Source: JAIBBD01 sp041390685 (GTDB taxonomy: Bacteria > Chloroflexota > Dehalococcoidia > UBA2979). Taken from it: a DNA stretch of 64,000 nucleotides. The stretch lies in contig JAWKPL010000001.1 of assembly GCA_041390685.1 (NCBI GenBank), positions 930,001 through 994,000 of the forward strand, read 5' to 3'. How positions within the stretch are numbered: position 1 is the stretch's first letter; the number at the start of each line of letters is the position of its first letter. The notes under the pieces were generated by a model. It was not told where the DNA came from, did no database searches, and saw nothing but the letters and a program-made list of their open reading frames with translations. The translations under genes and the position numbers were made by a program. Of the stretch, positions 49,370-59,486 are shown one piece after another.

Positions 49370-49386
49370 CCCGCCGCCGCGGCGGG
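49370..49386 (+). terminator. Weak hairpin between trpS and trpE
   Basis: CCCGCC (49370-49375) and GGCGGG (49381-49386) form a short GC stem right after the trpS stop, without a T-tract. Partial termination is possible; there is no second T-box before trpE. Confidence 0.3.
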
Positions 49387-49532
49387 CGAGAGGAGTATCG
49401 AGTGGTGGGCCACCGGCCTGGAGCAGCGCGATCGCACACGGCATCGCTGGGGCAATGGCGCCGGCATGTCTGGTGCTGGCGCAGCTTCGCTGGCGACCCC
49501 TCCCGTATGACGACCGAAAGTCGAGGCGCTCG

Positions 49533-50999
49533 ATGACTCAGTATCACCCCCAGCTCTCCGAGGTCCGCGCCATGGCCGGCCGCGGCAACGTGGTCCCCAT
49601 CTATCGCGAGGTCCGCGCTGACCTCGAGACCCCGGTCTCCGCGTACCTCAAGGTGGCGCGTGGCTCGTACTCGTTCCTCCTCGAGTCCGTCGAGGGCGGC
49701 GAGCGCGTGGGCCGCTACTCATTCATCGGCACCGAGCCCTACCGCGTGATCTCGCGAGAGTTCGAGGACGGCGACCCGCTCGTCGACGTCGAGGCCGAGC
49801 TCGGGCGCTTCAAGTCGGTCGACGTGCCCGGACTGCCGCGCTTCCATGGCGGCGCGGTCGGCTACCTCGGCTACGAGGTCGTGCGTCACTTCGAGCCGCG
49901 CGTCCCCGCCCCCGAACGCGATGTCCTCGGCGTCCCCGAGTCGTGGCTGATGTTCACCGACAACCTGCTCGTCTTCGACCACCTGCAGCGCAAGATCAAG
50001 GTGGTCGCCCACGTCCGGCTCGATGGCGACATCGAGGCCGCGTACGAGCAGGCGCGCGCAAAGATCGACCAGCTCGTGGCGCGGCTCGAGCAGCCGCTCG
50101 CCGCGCTGCCCTACGAACCGTGCGCCGGCCCTACCGGCCGCGAAGTCTCGTCCAACTGGAAGCGCGAGGCGTTCCTCGCTGCGGTCGAGCGGACGAAGGA
50201 CTACATCCGCGCCGGCGACATCATCCAGGCCGTCCTGTCGCAGCGCTTCTCACGCCAGACGGGCGCCCATCCGTTCGAGGTGTACCGCTCGCTGCGCGCC
50301 ATTAATCCCTCACCGTACATGTACTTCCTCCGCTTCGGAGCCACGCATATCGTAGGCGCCTCGCCCGAACTGCTCGTGAAGGTCGAAGACGGCAAGGTTG
50401 ATGTGCACCCCATCGCCGGCACGCGCCCCCGCGGCGCGACACCGCTCGATGACGAGCGGCTTGCCGAGGAGTTGAGCCACGACGCGAAGGAACTCGCAGA
50501 GCACGTCATGCTGCTCGACCTCGGACGCAACGACGTCGGCCGCGTGTCCGAGCCCGGCTCCGTCGAGGTCACGCAGCGGTTCGATATCGAGTACTACTCG
50601 CACGTGATGCACCTCGTCAGTCACGTTCAGGGCAAGCTGCAACAGGGCACCAGTCCCTACGAGGCGCTGCGCTCGGCGTTCCCGGCGGGCACCGTCTCCG
50701 GGGCGCCCAAGATCCGCGCCATGGAGATCGTCGCGGAACTCGAGCCGGACCAGCGCGGCCCGTATGCGGGCGGCGTCGGCTTCTTCGACCTCTCCGGCAA
50801 CGTAGAGACGTGCATCACGATCCGCACCCTCGTCATGAAGGACGGCTGGGCGCACGTCCAGGCCGGCGCCGGCATCGTCTTCGACTCCGATCCCGTCAAG
50901 GAGTTCGAGGAGTGCCAGCACAAGGCGCGCGCTCTACTCGCCGCCCTCGATGACGCCGAACGAGGTGAGCGCGTCGCCTCCGGAAGCCTGGGCTACTGA
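49533..50999 (+). CDS. trpE: Anthranilate synthase component I
   Basis: A 488-residue enzyme that converts chorismate to anthranilate with TrpG. Motifs include SAYLKVARGSYSFLLESVEGG (feedback tryptophan-site region, with LLES), HPIAGTRPRGATPLDDE, LLDLGRNDVGRVSEPGSV, and AFPAGTVSGAPKIRAMEIV with GPYAGGVGFF and QAGAGIVFDSDP. ATG 49533 has GAGG 6 bases upstream. Its TGA overlaps the next ATG by one base, so it is coupled to the NUDIX/DinB-like gene. Confidence 0.96.
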   Translation: MTQYHPQLSEVRAMAGRGNVVPIYREVRADLETPVSAYLKVARGSYSFLLESVEGGERVGRYSFIGTEPYRVISREFEDGDPLVDVEAELGRFKSVDVPGLPRFHGGAVGYLGYEVVRHFEPRVPAPERDVLGVPESWLMFTDNLLVFDHLQRKIKVVAHVRLDGDIEAAYEQARAKIDQLVARLEQPLAALPYEPCAGPTGREVSSNWKREAFLAAVERTKDYIRAGDIIQAVLSQRFSRQTGAHPFEVYRSLRAINPSPYMYFLRFGATHIVGASPELLVKVEDGKVDVHPIAGTRPRGATPLDDERLAEELSHDAKELAEHVMLLDLGRNDVGRVSEPGSVEVTQRFDIEYYSHVMHLVSHVQGKLQQGTSPYEALRSAFPAGTVSGAPKIRAMEIVAELEPDQRGPYAGGVGFFDLSGNVETCITIRTLVMKDGWAHVQAGAGIVFDSDPVKEFEECQHKARALLAALDDAERGERVASGSLGY

Positions 51000-51894
51000 T
51001 GGTCACACCCGAGACGAAGACCATCGTCGCGTCGGCGGTGCGCATCCGCCGCCCGGATGACGCCGTCCTCCTCGTGCGGCCGGCCGCCGGACTCGCGGGC
51101 GGCATCTGGTCGCTCCCCATGGCGCAGATGCCGGAGCAGTCCACCGCGGAGGCGACCGCGGCGCAGGTCGTCCGCGACGGCCTGCGCATGCAGCCCGGCT
51201 GGTTCCAGTTCGCGGAGACGCTCTCCATCAGGCGGGACAGCATCGAGGTCGTCATCAACGTCTTCGACGCCGTCGGCTGGTCCGGCGAGCCCCGCTACGC
51301 CGAGCGCGACTACGAGGACGCCGCATGGGTGTTCGTCGAGGCGCTCGATGGCGTGGACGTCATCCCAGAGGTCGCCGCATGGCTCCGAGGTGATGACGCC
51401 CCCGTCCCCGACGACGTCCAGCCCGAGCGCCTCGCGGGCATGCTCGTGCAGGCACGGGGCGAGGTGATCAGCGCCTACTCGTCGATCGCCCCGCGCGACC
51501 GCGAACGTCCGCTCGATGGCGACTGGGCGCCGGTCGACGTCCTCGCCCACCTCGCGAGCGCCGAGGCGTACTACCTGCGGGAGGCGCGGCAACTCGGTTC
51601 GTCCGGCGCCCACCCGTGGCGTCCCTTTAACGCGGAGCAGTGGGACGCGGACCGCCTCTATCGAGCGCGTCCCATGGACGCTGAGGTCGTGGCTCGGCTG
51701 CATCAGGTGCAGGCCGACACCCTGAAGACGATCGGCGGGATGGTCGAGGCCGAACTGGCCCACTACGGCAGCCGTGGATTCGGCGGCGCCGTCCGCGTCG
51801 GCGAGGCGCTCCTCGCCATCGCCGACCACGACCTCGAACACGCCGCTCAGCTGACGAAAATGCAGTCGAACGCCCGCTCGGGAGGGGGCGCCTG

Positions 51895-51895
<1 letters not shown>
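50999..51895 (+). CDS. NUDIX-like/DinB-like fusion protein in the trp operon
   Basis: A 298-residue two-domain protein. Residues 10-120 have the NUDIX order (VLLVRPAAGLAGGIWSLPMAQM, then VEVVINVFDAVGW-type strands and DYEDAAWVFVEAL), but the catalytic REUxEE box is replaced by AEATAAQVVRDGL, so hydrolase activity is doubtful. Residues 150-295 resemble a DinB four-helix bundle: DGDWAPVDVLAHLASAEAYYLREA gives the first His and ALLAIADHDLEHAAQL the other two of a metal triad. It overlaps trpE and trpG by one base each (TGATG), so it is an integral operon member. Role in tryptophan synthesis unknown. Confidence 0.65.
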
Positions 51896-52484
<589 letters not shown>

Positions 52485-52488
<4 letters not shown>

Positions 52489-53540
52489 TCCGCGAGGCAG
52501 TCACGGCGCTGGTCGATGAACGCCGCGACCTGACCGAGCACGAGGCCTACCAGGCGATGGGCGACATCATGCGCGCCGGCCTCGACCTTGCGGAGGGGGA
52601 GCGGGCAACCGCCTCGCAGTTCGGCGCCTTCGTCACCGCGCTGCGCCTCAAGGGCGAGACCGTCGACGAACTGGCGGGCATGGCGAAGGCCATGCGCGAG
52701 GCCGCGCTGCGCGTCGACACCACCGTCGCCCCGCTCCTCGACACCTGCGGCACCGGCGGCTCCAACAAGAAGGTGTTCAACGCCTCGACGACCGCCGCGT
52801 TCGTTGCCGCCGCCGCGGGCGCGAAGGTCGCGAAGCACGGCAACCGCGCCATGACCTCCCAGTCCGGTGCCGCCGACCTGCTCGAGGCGCTCGGCGCCGT
52901 TGTCGAGCTGACGCCGCAGCAGGTCGCACGCTGCATCGAGGAGGCGGGCATCGGCTTCATGTTCGCCCCCGCTTTCCACCCCGCGATGAAGTTCGCAGGC
53001 CCCCTCCGCCGGGAGGTCGGCTTCCGCACCGTCTTCAACATCCTCGGCCCGCTCACGAATCCCGCCGGCGCGAAGTGCCACGTCATGGGAGCTGCCAGCG
53101 TCGAACTCGCCGAACGCCTCGCGCATGTACTCGCCCGCCTGAACATGCGGCACGCCATCGTCGCCTGCGGCGATGACGGACTCGACGACATCAGCGTCAG
53201 CGGCCCCACTATCCTATTCGAGGTCCGCGGGACGTCCGTGACGCAGCAGAAGGTCATCCCCTTCGACCTCGGACTCTCAGTCCATCCGTTCGAGGAGATC
53301 ACGGGCGGCACCCCCGCCGAGAACGCCGCGCTTGTCCGCCAGGTCCTCACCTCGAGCGGCCCGTCCGCGCTGCGCGACCTCGTCGTCGCGCAGGCGGGCG
53401 CCGGGCTGTACGTCTGCGGGCTCGCCGCCTCGATGCGGCAGGGGGTCGAGATGTCCATCCAGACGATCGAGAGCGGCGACGCCGCCGCGAAGCTCGGCGC
53501 GTTCGTCGAGACGACGCGGCGCGTCGCGGCGGCGAAGTAG
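52485..53540 (+). CDS. trpD: Anthranilate phosphoribosyltransferase
   Basis: A 351-residue enzyme that joins anthranilate and PRPP. Typical motifs are LLDTCGTGGSNKKVFNASTTAAFVAA in parts (PRPP loop), VAKHGNRAMTSQSGAADLLEALG, FMFAPAFHPAMKFAGPLRREVGFRTVFNILGPLTNPA in parts, and CGDDGLDDIS. The GTG at 52485 overlaps the trpG stop by 4 bases. The family motif KHGNR(S)xSS has MTSQS here, a small variation. Confidence 0.95.
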
Positions 53541-53547
53541 TGACGCG

Positions 53548-54411
53548 ATGAGCACGTCGAGCACCCGCACCACAGGCACGGTCCTCGACCGCATCGTCGC
53601 TGACCGCCGTCAGCGGCTCGAAGAAGACCGCCGCGCCGCCCCCGAGCAGGCCCTCAGCGCCCTCGCTGCGGCGCTGCCCGGCCGGCGCGTGGACTTCGCC
53701 GCGCGTCTCCGAAAAGGCAGTCCACTCAGCCCGGCCACGGCGAGCCTGCGCCTGATTGGCGAGGTGAAGCGCGCCTCCCCCTCGAAGGGCGTGTTCGACG
53801 CGGACCTCGACGCCGCCGATCAGGCGCGGCGTTACGCCGCCGCTGGCGCCAGCGCCGTCTCCGTGCTCACCGAACCCTCGTTCTTCGCGGGACGGATCGC
53901 CGACCTGCGTGCCGCTCGCGAGGCGTTCGGCGACGGCGACGCCCGGCCGGCTCTCCTGCGCAAGGACTTCCTCTTCGACCCGTACCACGTGCGCGAGGCG
54001 GCCGCGAACGGCGCAGACGCCCTGCTCCTCATCGTGATGATGCTCGAACCCGCTGCCCTCGCGGAACTCATCTCGTGCGCCCTCGACGAGGGCCTCGAAC
54101 CCCTCGTCGAGGTGCATGACGAAGCCGAGGTGGAGGCGGCGCTGACAGCCGGGGCGCGCGTGATCGGCGTGAACAACCGCGACCTGCGCGACTTCCGCGA
54201 AGACCTCGGCACGTTCGAGCGGCTGGCGCGCTACGTCCCGGCGGAGACGACCCTCGTGGCCGAGTCCTCGATCCACACCGCCGCCGACGCCCGCCGCATG
54301 GCCGTGGCCGGCGCGCACGCCATCCTCGTCGGTGAGGCACTCGTGAAGAGCGGCGACATCGAGTCCAAAGCCCGCGAACTCATGCTTATCGGTGAACAGG
54401 TCGCGCCATGA
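53548..54411 (+). CDS. trpC: Indole-3-glycerol phosphate synthase
   Basis: A 287-residue TIM-barrel enzyme that closes the indole ring. Markers are LIGEVKRASPSKGVF (catalytic Lys), ALLRKDFLFDPYHVREAAANGADALLLI in parts, EVHDEAEVEAALTAGARVIGVNNRDLRDF and ESSIHTAADARRM with GAHAILVGEALV. The N-terminal 50 residues, LDRIVADRRQRLEED, form the usual extension helix. It begins 7 bases after trpD and overlaps trpF by 4. Confidence 0.95.
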   Translation: MSTSSTRTTGTVLDRIVADRRQRLEEDRRAAPEQALSALAAALPGRRVDFAARLRKGSPLSPATASLRLIGEVKRASPSKGVFDADLDAADQARRYAAAGASAVSVLTEPSFFAGRIADLRAAREAFGDGDARPALLRKDFLFDPYHVREAAANGADALLLIVMMLEPAALAELISCALDEGLEPLVEVHDEAEVEAALTAGARVIGVNNRDLRDFREDLGTFERLARYVPAETTLVAESSIHTAADARRMAVAGAHAILVGEALVKSGDIESKARELMLIGEQVAP

Positions 54412-55148
54412 CGCTGGTCAAGATCTGCGGCAACCGGACCCCAGAGGACGTCGTCGCCGCCGCCGAGGCGGGCGCTGACTTCGTCGGCATGATCTTCGCG
54501 AACTCCCCACGGCGGGTCGAGATCGAGGAGGCACAGGCGATGGTGCGCGCCCTCGGCGGGCCGCTCTCCGAGCACGAGTTCATCATGCCGCCGCCCGCTC
54601 GGCCTCACGTCCGCGAAGAGGTCGGTGAGTGGTTCCGCCACGGAGCCTCCGTAGTCGAGTCCTATCTCGAGGTGAAGCGGCCCCTCACCGTCGGCATCTT
54701 CGCCGACCAGTCGATCGATGAAGTGAACGAGATCGCCGAAGAGGCCGGGGTCGACCTCGTGCAACTCTCGGGCGACGAGACGTGGGAGGATTGCCTGCTC
54801 GTGACCAAGCAGGTGATCCAGGTCGTGCACGTGTCACCCCTCGACTCCCCTTCCGACCCGATGAGTTATGTCGAGCCAGGATTCGCCATCGCCCTCATGC
54901 TCGACTCCGCGCACGGCCCGTACCGTGGCGGCAGCGGTCAGACGTTCGACTGGGAGGTCGCGAAACTCATCTCGGCACGCATCCCGATGGTGCTCGCGGG
55001 CGGCCTGAACCCCCAGAACGTCGCCGAAGCCGTACGCCGGGTGCACCCCTGGGTCGTCGATGTCGCGAGCGGCACGGAGACCAACGGACGCAAGGACTAC
55101 GACCGTGTGCGCGCGTTCGTGCGCGCGGTGCGAGAGGCAGACCAGTGA
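54408..55148 (+). CDS. trpF: Phosphoribosylanthranilate isomerase with insertion
   Basis: A 246-residue TIM-barrel isomerase. Conserved parts are VKICGNRTPEDVVAAAEAGADFVGMIF (catalytic Cys), SPRRV, VGIFADQ, VDLVQLSGDE, LDS (catalytic Asp) in IALMLDSAHG, GSGQTFDW and VLAGGLNPQNV. It is about 40 residues longer than the usual 200-210: an insert near residues 50-92 contains EHEFIMPPPARPHVREEVGEW in parts and a VVESYLEVK helix. ATGA overlap with trpC. Confidence 0.93.
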   Translation: MTLVKICGNRTPEDVVAAAEAGADFVGMIFANSPRRVEIEEAQAMVRALGGPLSEHEFIMPPPARPHVREEVGEWFRHGASVVESYLEVKRPLTVGIFADQSIDEVNEIAEEAGVDLVQLSGDETWEDCLLVTKQVIQVVHVSPLDSPSDPMSYVEPGFAIALMLDSAHGPYRGGSGQTFDWEVAKLISARIPMVLAGGLNPQNVAEAVRRVHPWVVDVASGTETNGRKDYDRVRAFVRAVREADQ

Positions 55149-56332
55149 CGACGACCGCCCCCGACGCACGAGGACACTTCGGAGAGTTCGGCGGCAAGTA
55201 CGTCCCTGAGACGCTGATGCCCGCGCTCGCGCAGCTCGATACCGAGTACGAGCTGGCGAAGCAGGATCCCGCATTCCTCGCCGAACTCGACGTGCTGCTG
55301 CGCGAGTACGTCGGTCGCCCCTCGCCGCTCACGCTCGCCTCGAGGCTCTCCGAACAGGTCGGCGCGAAGGTCTACCTGAAGCGCGAAGACCTGAATCACA
55401 CGGGCGCACACAAGATCAACGCCGTCCTCGCGCAGGCCCTCCTCGCGAGGCGCATGGGCAAGCACCGCATCATCGCGGAGACCGGAGCCGGCCAGCACGG
55501 CGTCGCCACCGCAACCGCCTGCGCGCTCTTCGGCTTCGAGTGCGTCGTCTACATGGGCGCCGAGGACATCAAGCGCCAGGCCCTCAACGTCTTCAAGATG
55601 AAGGTCCTCGGCGCCGAGGTGCGCCAGGTCGACTCCGGCTCACGCACGCTCAAGGACGCCACGAACGAGGCAATTCGGGACTGGGTCACGAACGTCCGCG
55701 ACACCTACTACATCATCGGTTCCGTGGTCGGGCCGCACCCGTACCCGCTCCTCGTGCGCGACTTCCAGGCGGTGATCGGCCGCGAGGCGCGCGAGCAGAT
55801 GCTGGACAAGGAAGGGCGCCTGCCCACGATGGCCGTCGCCTGCGTCGGCGGCGGCTCCAACGCCATCGGGCTCTTCCACGCCTTCATCGACGACCCGGTA
55901 CGCCTGATCGGCGTCGAGGCCGCCGGCGAGGGACTCGAGGCCCGCCACGCCGCCACGCTCAACGCCGGCCGTCCCGGCGTCCTCCATGGGACGAAGTCGT
56001 ACCTGCTGCAGGATCAGTGGGGCCAGGTCCTCGAGGCGCACTCGATCTCCGCCGGGCTGGACTATCCGGGCGTCGGTCCGGAGCACGCATGGCTGAAGCT
56101 GACCGAGCGCGCTGAGTACCGCGCCGTCACGGACACCGAGGCGCTCGCCGCCTTCCAGGCCCTCTCCCGCCTCGAGGGCATCATCCCCGCCCTCGAGTCT
56201 TCACACGCGGTCGCGCAGGTGCTGAAGATGCAGGGCGAGCTGCGGCCGGACGACCTCGTGCTGGTGAACCTCAGCGGGCGTGGCGACAAGGACATGGGCA
56301 CCGTCGCCGCTGCCCTTGGCGTCACGCTATAG
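55145..56332 (+). CDS. trpB: Tryptophan synthase beta chain
   Basis: A 395-residue PLP enzyme that makes tryptophan from indole and serine. It begins RGHFGEFGGKYVPETLMPAL. The PLP lysine is in LNHTGAHKINAVL; the phosphate-binding loop is VGGGSNAIGLF; ETGAGQHGVATATA and the COMM-region residues are intact. The C-terminal GRGDKDMGTV is normal. GTG 55145 overlaps the trpF stop. This is the catalytic TrpB1 form, expected to pair with TrpA. Confidence 0.96.
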   Translation: MTTTAPDARGHFGEFGGKYVPETLMPALAQLDTEYELAKQDPAFLAELDVLLREYVGRPSPLTLASRLSEQVGAKVYLKREDLNHTGAHKINAVLAQALLARRMGKHRIIAETGAGQHGVATATACALFGFECVVYMGAEDIKRQALNVFKMKVLGAEVRQVDSGSRTLKDATNEAIRDWVTNVRDTYYIIGSVVGPHPYPLLVRDFQAVIGREAREQMLDKEGRLPTMAVACVGGGSNAIGLFHAFIDDPVRLIGVEAAGEGLEARHAATLNAGRPGVLHGTKSYLLQDQWGQVLEAHSISAGLDYPGVGPEHAWLKLTERAEYRAVTDTEALAAFQALSRLEGIIPALESSHAVAQVLKMQGELRPDDLVLVNLSGRGDKDMGTVAAALGVTL

Positions 56333-56345
56333 CCACAACCGCGCG

Positions 56346-57293
56346 CTACTTCGGGAGCGGCGCCCCGATCCCGTTGCCGTCGACGTTCGCGGACTGCGCC
56401 ACCAGGATCGCGTCGCGGAGCTGTGCCGCGATATTGGCGATCTCGCCCGGACTGTTCGGAAGAAAGACGACCGTCGAGCGGTCGGTACCCGCGATCTCCT
56501 TCTGCGTGTCCATCCACTGCACGAGCAGCAGCAGGTTCATCACGTCCTGCTCCTCGATGCCGCCCTCGCCCCCCGCGGCCCCGCGCACGAGGTCAACGGA
56601 GTCCCGCAGCCCTTCCGCGATCGCCTTTCGCTGATTGGCGAGGCCCTCGCCCTGGAGCTTCGTGCGCTCCGCCTCTGCCTCAGCTTCTTTCACGATCGTG
56701 ATCCGGTTGGCCTCCGCCATCTGCACCGCGGCTTCCCGCTCGCGGGTAGCGGCCTGCACCTGGTTCATCGCCGCCTTCACCCGCGCATCCGGGTTGATGT
56801 CGTTCACGAGGACGTTCGCGATCTCGTATCCGTAGCGGCCCATCTGCTCCGTCAACTGCTCATTGACGGCGAGGGCGATCGTCTCCTTGTCCTCGAATAC
56901 CTCCTCAAGCGTTTTTCGCGGTACCTCCGCACGTACGACGTCGAAGACGTACGCCTCAATCTGGCGGCTATGGTCAGTCAGGCGGTACACGGCATCCTGG
57001 ATCGCGTCCGGCTTCACCTGGTACTGCACTGCGATCGCGAGCTCAACGAACACGTTGTCCTGTGACTTGCTCTCGACCCGCACGTCGAGCTGCTGCACGC
57101 GCAGGCTCGTGCGCTCACGGATCCGCTGTACGAACGGGATCTTGAAGTGGAGCCCCGCATCCGCGATACGGTGGAACCGGCCGAAGTGCTCCACTACCGC
57201 CGCCGTCTGCTGGCTCACTACGAACACGCTCGAGAACAACGTGATCAGCCCCAGCACGACCACGACGAGCAACAGGACCCCAAGCACTGCCAT
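56346..57293 (-). CDS. SPFH/band-7 (stomatin/HflK-like) membrane protein
   Basis: A 315-residue protein: one N-terminal membrane helix (LGVLLLVVVVLGLITLFSSVFV), the SPFH domain (about 25-195; VEHFGRFHRIADAGLHFKIPF, TSLRVQQLDVRVESKSQDNVFV), then a coiled coil rich in Ala, Glu, Arg (VQAATREREAAVQMAEANRI, KEAEAEAERTKLQGEG) and a C-terminal segment. Such proteins scaffold membrane microdomains. It is on the opposite strand inside the trp cluster and separates trpB from trpA. Confidence 0.88.
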   Translation of the reverse strand: MAVLGVLLLVVVVLGLITLFSSVFVVSQQTAAVVEHFGRFHRIADAGLHFKIPFVQRIRERTSLRVQQLDVRVESKSQDNVFVELAIAVQYQVKPDAIQDAVYRLTDHSRQIEAYVFDVVRAEVPRKTLEEVFEDKETIALAVNEQLTEQMGRYGYEIANVLVNDINPDARVKAAMNQVQAATREREAAVQMAEANRITIVKEAEAEAERTKLQGEGLANQRKAIAEGLRDSVDLVRGAAGGEGGIEEQDVMNLLLLVQWMDTQKEIAGTDRSTVVFLPNSPGEIANIAAQLRDAILVAQSANVDGNGIGAPLPK

Positions 57294-57382
57294 CGCGACC
57301 TCCGATCATAATGACTATACCGGCGCGTCGACCCGATCGGTGCCGCGCGGCGACGATACCGCCCCCGTGATACGCTCGATGC

Positions 57383-58123
57383 GTGTTCGCGGAGCCCCCT
57401 GAACTCACGCCACTTCCCCCGAACGCCATTCAAGCCCGCCTCTGGCGAGGCCGAGACATCCTCGCGGGGTTGGGCCTCGTGGCCGGGGCGTTCGTCCTCG
57501 TCGTCATCGGTCTCGGCATCTACGTCGGCGTCACCGGCAACGAGGACACAGACGTCCCGGGCGTCATCGCCACGCTCGCCTTCGAGGTCATGATCGGGGC
57601 TGCCGTTGTTCTGCTCGCTCGGAGACGGCGCCTCGGCCTCCGTGACCTCGGGTTCGTCCTGCCACGCCGCTGGGGCTTCATCGGACTCGTCTGGGCCGGC
57701 TCGTACGCCATCCTTGTCGCGTATCAGATCATCCTGGCGCTGCTCGAGCAGGCCGGCATCGACAGCTCGCGGTTCTCCGAAGGCAATCCACTGCCCGTGG
57801 ATACGGGGGACGGGATCCTCCTGCTCGCCGTCCTCGGGGTCGCGGTCGTCCTTGTCGCGCCACTCAGTGAGGAACTCTTCTTTCGAGCCCTGATCTTCCG
57901 CGGTCTCCGCGGGTACTGGCGGCTCATCCCGTCCCTGGCGGTCAGCGGAATCGTCTTCGGCGCCTTCCACGGCAACCTCAGCGTGATCGTCCCGTTCGCC
58001 TTCATCGGCGCCCTCTTCGCCTGGGGCTACGAGGAATCCGACTCCCTCGTCACACCCATCGTGGCGCACATGCTCGTCAACGGCGTCTCGTTCGCCCTGA
58101 GCGTCGCCGGAGCTGCGGATTAG
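57383..58123 (+). CDS. CPBP (Abi/CAAX-type) intramembrane protease
   Basis: A 246-residue membrane protein with about six to seven helices. The CPBP motifs are EELFFRALIFRGL (EExxxR), FGAFH (FxxxH) and a third His in PIVAHMLVNG, all of which belong to the proposed glutamate/histidine metallo-like active site. Family members process prenylated proteins or act in bacteriocin immunity. GTG 57383. It precedes trpA by 43 bases on the same strand. Confidence 0.88.
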   Translation: MFAEPPELTPLPPNAIQARLWRGRDILAGLGLVAGAFVLVVIGLGIYVGVTGNEDTDVPGVIATLAFEVMIGAAVVLLARRRRLGLRDLGFVLPRRWGFIGLVWAGSYAILVAYQIILALLEQAGIDSSRFSEGNPLPVDTGDGILLLAVLGVAVVLVAPLSEELFFRALIFRGLRGYWRLIPSLAVSGIVFGAFHGNLSVIVPFAFIGALFAWGYEESDSLVTPIVAHMLVNGVSFALSVAGAAD

Positions 58124-58166
58124 GGCCGCCTCGCGTCCGGACGCTCGCGCTGCTACCCTCGCCACC

Positions 58167-58985
58167 ATGACCGATCGCCTCGCCGAAATGTTCGCGCGCA
58201 CCCGCGCGGAAGGGCGCCCCGCGGTCATCCCCTTCGTCCCTGGCGGTTGGCCCGAGCCCAACGCCACCCTCGAGATCGTGAAGGCAGCCGTCGATGGCGG
58301 CGCCGACGCGATGGAGATCGGCATCCCATTCAGCGACCCCATCGGTGACGGCGTCACCAACCAGGTGGCCTACCAGCACGCCCTCGAACAGGGCGTGACC
58401 CCACCCGCCATCCTCGATTCGGTGCGCGCGATTCGCGCCGCGGGCATTCGCGTGCCGTTACTTCTTATGGGATACTGCAATCCGCTGTTCGCCTACGGGC
58501 TGGACGGCTTTGTGCGGGACGCGGCCGAGGCGGGCGTCGACGGCTTGATCATCGTCGATATGCCCCCGGACGAAGCGGACGAACTCGAACCGCTCGTCCG
58601 CGCCGCCGGACTGCATATGGTGTACCTGCTAGCGCCCACCTCGACCGCCGAGCGCATCGCGCTCGTCGCCGAGCACGCAAGCGGGTTCATCTATTGCGTG
58701 AGCGTCACCGGTGTGACGGGCACGCGCAGTCAGCTCTCCGACGAGTTGCCGGCGTTCCTCGAACGAGTCCGCCGGCAGACCGACGTACCGCTGGCGATCG
58801 GCTTCGGCATCTCGACGCGTGAACACGTCGAATCCGTCGGTCGCATCGCGGACGCCGCCGTCGTCGGAAGCGCCTTCGTGCAGGCGGTGACATCTGCGCC
58901 GCCGGCAGAGCGCCCGGGCGTCGTCCGGGCCTACGTGGAGGAGATCACCGGTCGTGGGAATGGCCACTCCCCGGGCAACGGCTGA
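58167..58985 (+). CDS. trpA: Tryptophan synthase alpha chain
   Basis: A 272-residue TIM-barrel enzyme that releases indole from indole-glycerol phosphate. Catalytic Glu is in AMEIGIPFSDP and Asp in the following DPIGDG. LLLMGYCNPLFAYGLDGFVRDAAEAGVDGLIIVDMPPDEADEL in parts and VSVTGVTGTRSQL are typical. Two deviations: FVPGGWP where most have FVTAGDP or similar, and DPIGDGVTNQ instead of DPLADGPTIQ. A GC hairpin follows the stop (58986-59011). It is separated from trpB by two unrelated genes. Confidence 0.94.
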   Translation: MTDRLAEMFARTRAEGRPAVIPFVPGGWPEPNATLEIVKAAVDGGADAMEIGIPFSDPIGDGVTNQVAYQHALEQGVTPPAILDSVRAIRAAGIRVPLLLMGYCNPLFAYGLDGFVRDAAEAGVDGLIIVDMPPDEADELEPLVRAAGLHMVYLLAPTSTAERIALVAEHASGFIYCVSVTGVTGTRSQLSDELPAFLERVRRQTDVPLAIGFGISTREHVESVGRIADAAVVGSAFVQAVTSAPPAERPGVVRAYVEEITGRGNGHSPGNG

Positions 58986-59099
58986 CCGCCGCGCAACGCG
59001 CGACGGCGGCCTGCACGCGTGGCTTCCTGCGGCCGCGTCGTTTGGGACGGGACGTCCGGACGCCAGCTCCCACCGTCACTGAACATCGGAGCCCATCCC

Positions 59100-59486
59100 A
59101 TGCTAGTTCGAGGTTTTCGAGGCGCCACCACCGCTGATGCCAACACCCGCGAGGCCATCCTCGATGCCACCGCCGAGTTGCTCGAGGCGCTGGTCCGCGC
59201 CAATGACATCGACCATGAGCATGTGGCTTCCATCATCTTCACCACCACGCCCGACTTGAACGCCGAGTTCCCCGCCGTCGCCGCTCGCGCGGCAGGATGG
59301 ACCGATGTCGCACTCATGTGCGGGCATGAAATGGGCGTCCCGGGCAGCCTCGCTCGATGCGTCCGCATTCTGATGCACGTCAACACGGATCTGGCCCTCG
59401 ACCAGGTCAACCACGTCTACCTGCGGGGCGCGCAGGCGCTGCGCCCCGATCTCGCCGCGAACACACCCACGGAGGTAACCGCATGA
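59100..59486 (+). CDS. aroH: Chorismate mutase, AroH type
   Basis: A 128-residue trimeric-type chorismate mutase that makes prephenate. Key segments are RGFRGATTADANTREAI with the active-site Arg in RGATT, IIFTTTPDLNAEFPAVAAR with the Glu, and CGHEMGVPGSLARCVRIL with the Arg. It starts with ATG 59100 and overlaps aroF by 4 bases (ATGA), so the two act on neighbouring shikimate steps in one operon. Confidence 0.94.
   Translation: MLVRGFRGATTADANTREAILDATAELLEALVRANDIDHEHVASIIFTTTPDLNAEFPAVAARAAGWTDVALMCGHEMGVPGSLARCVRILMHVNTDLALDQVNHVYLRGAQALRPDLAANTPTEVTA

Noticed and set aside
49367..49532. Possible second T-box or attenuator before trpE
   Set aside because: No TGGNACC sequence, no Trp-rich leader peptide and only a short GC hairpin.
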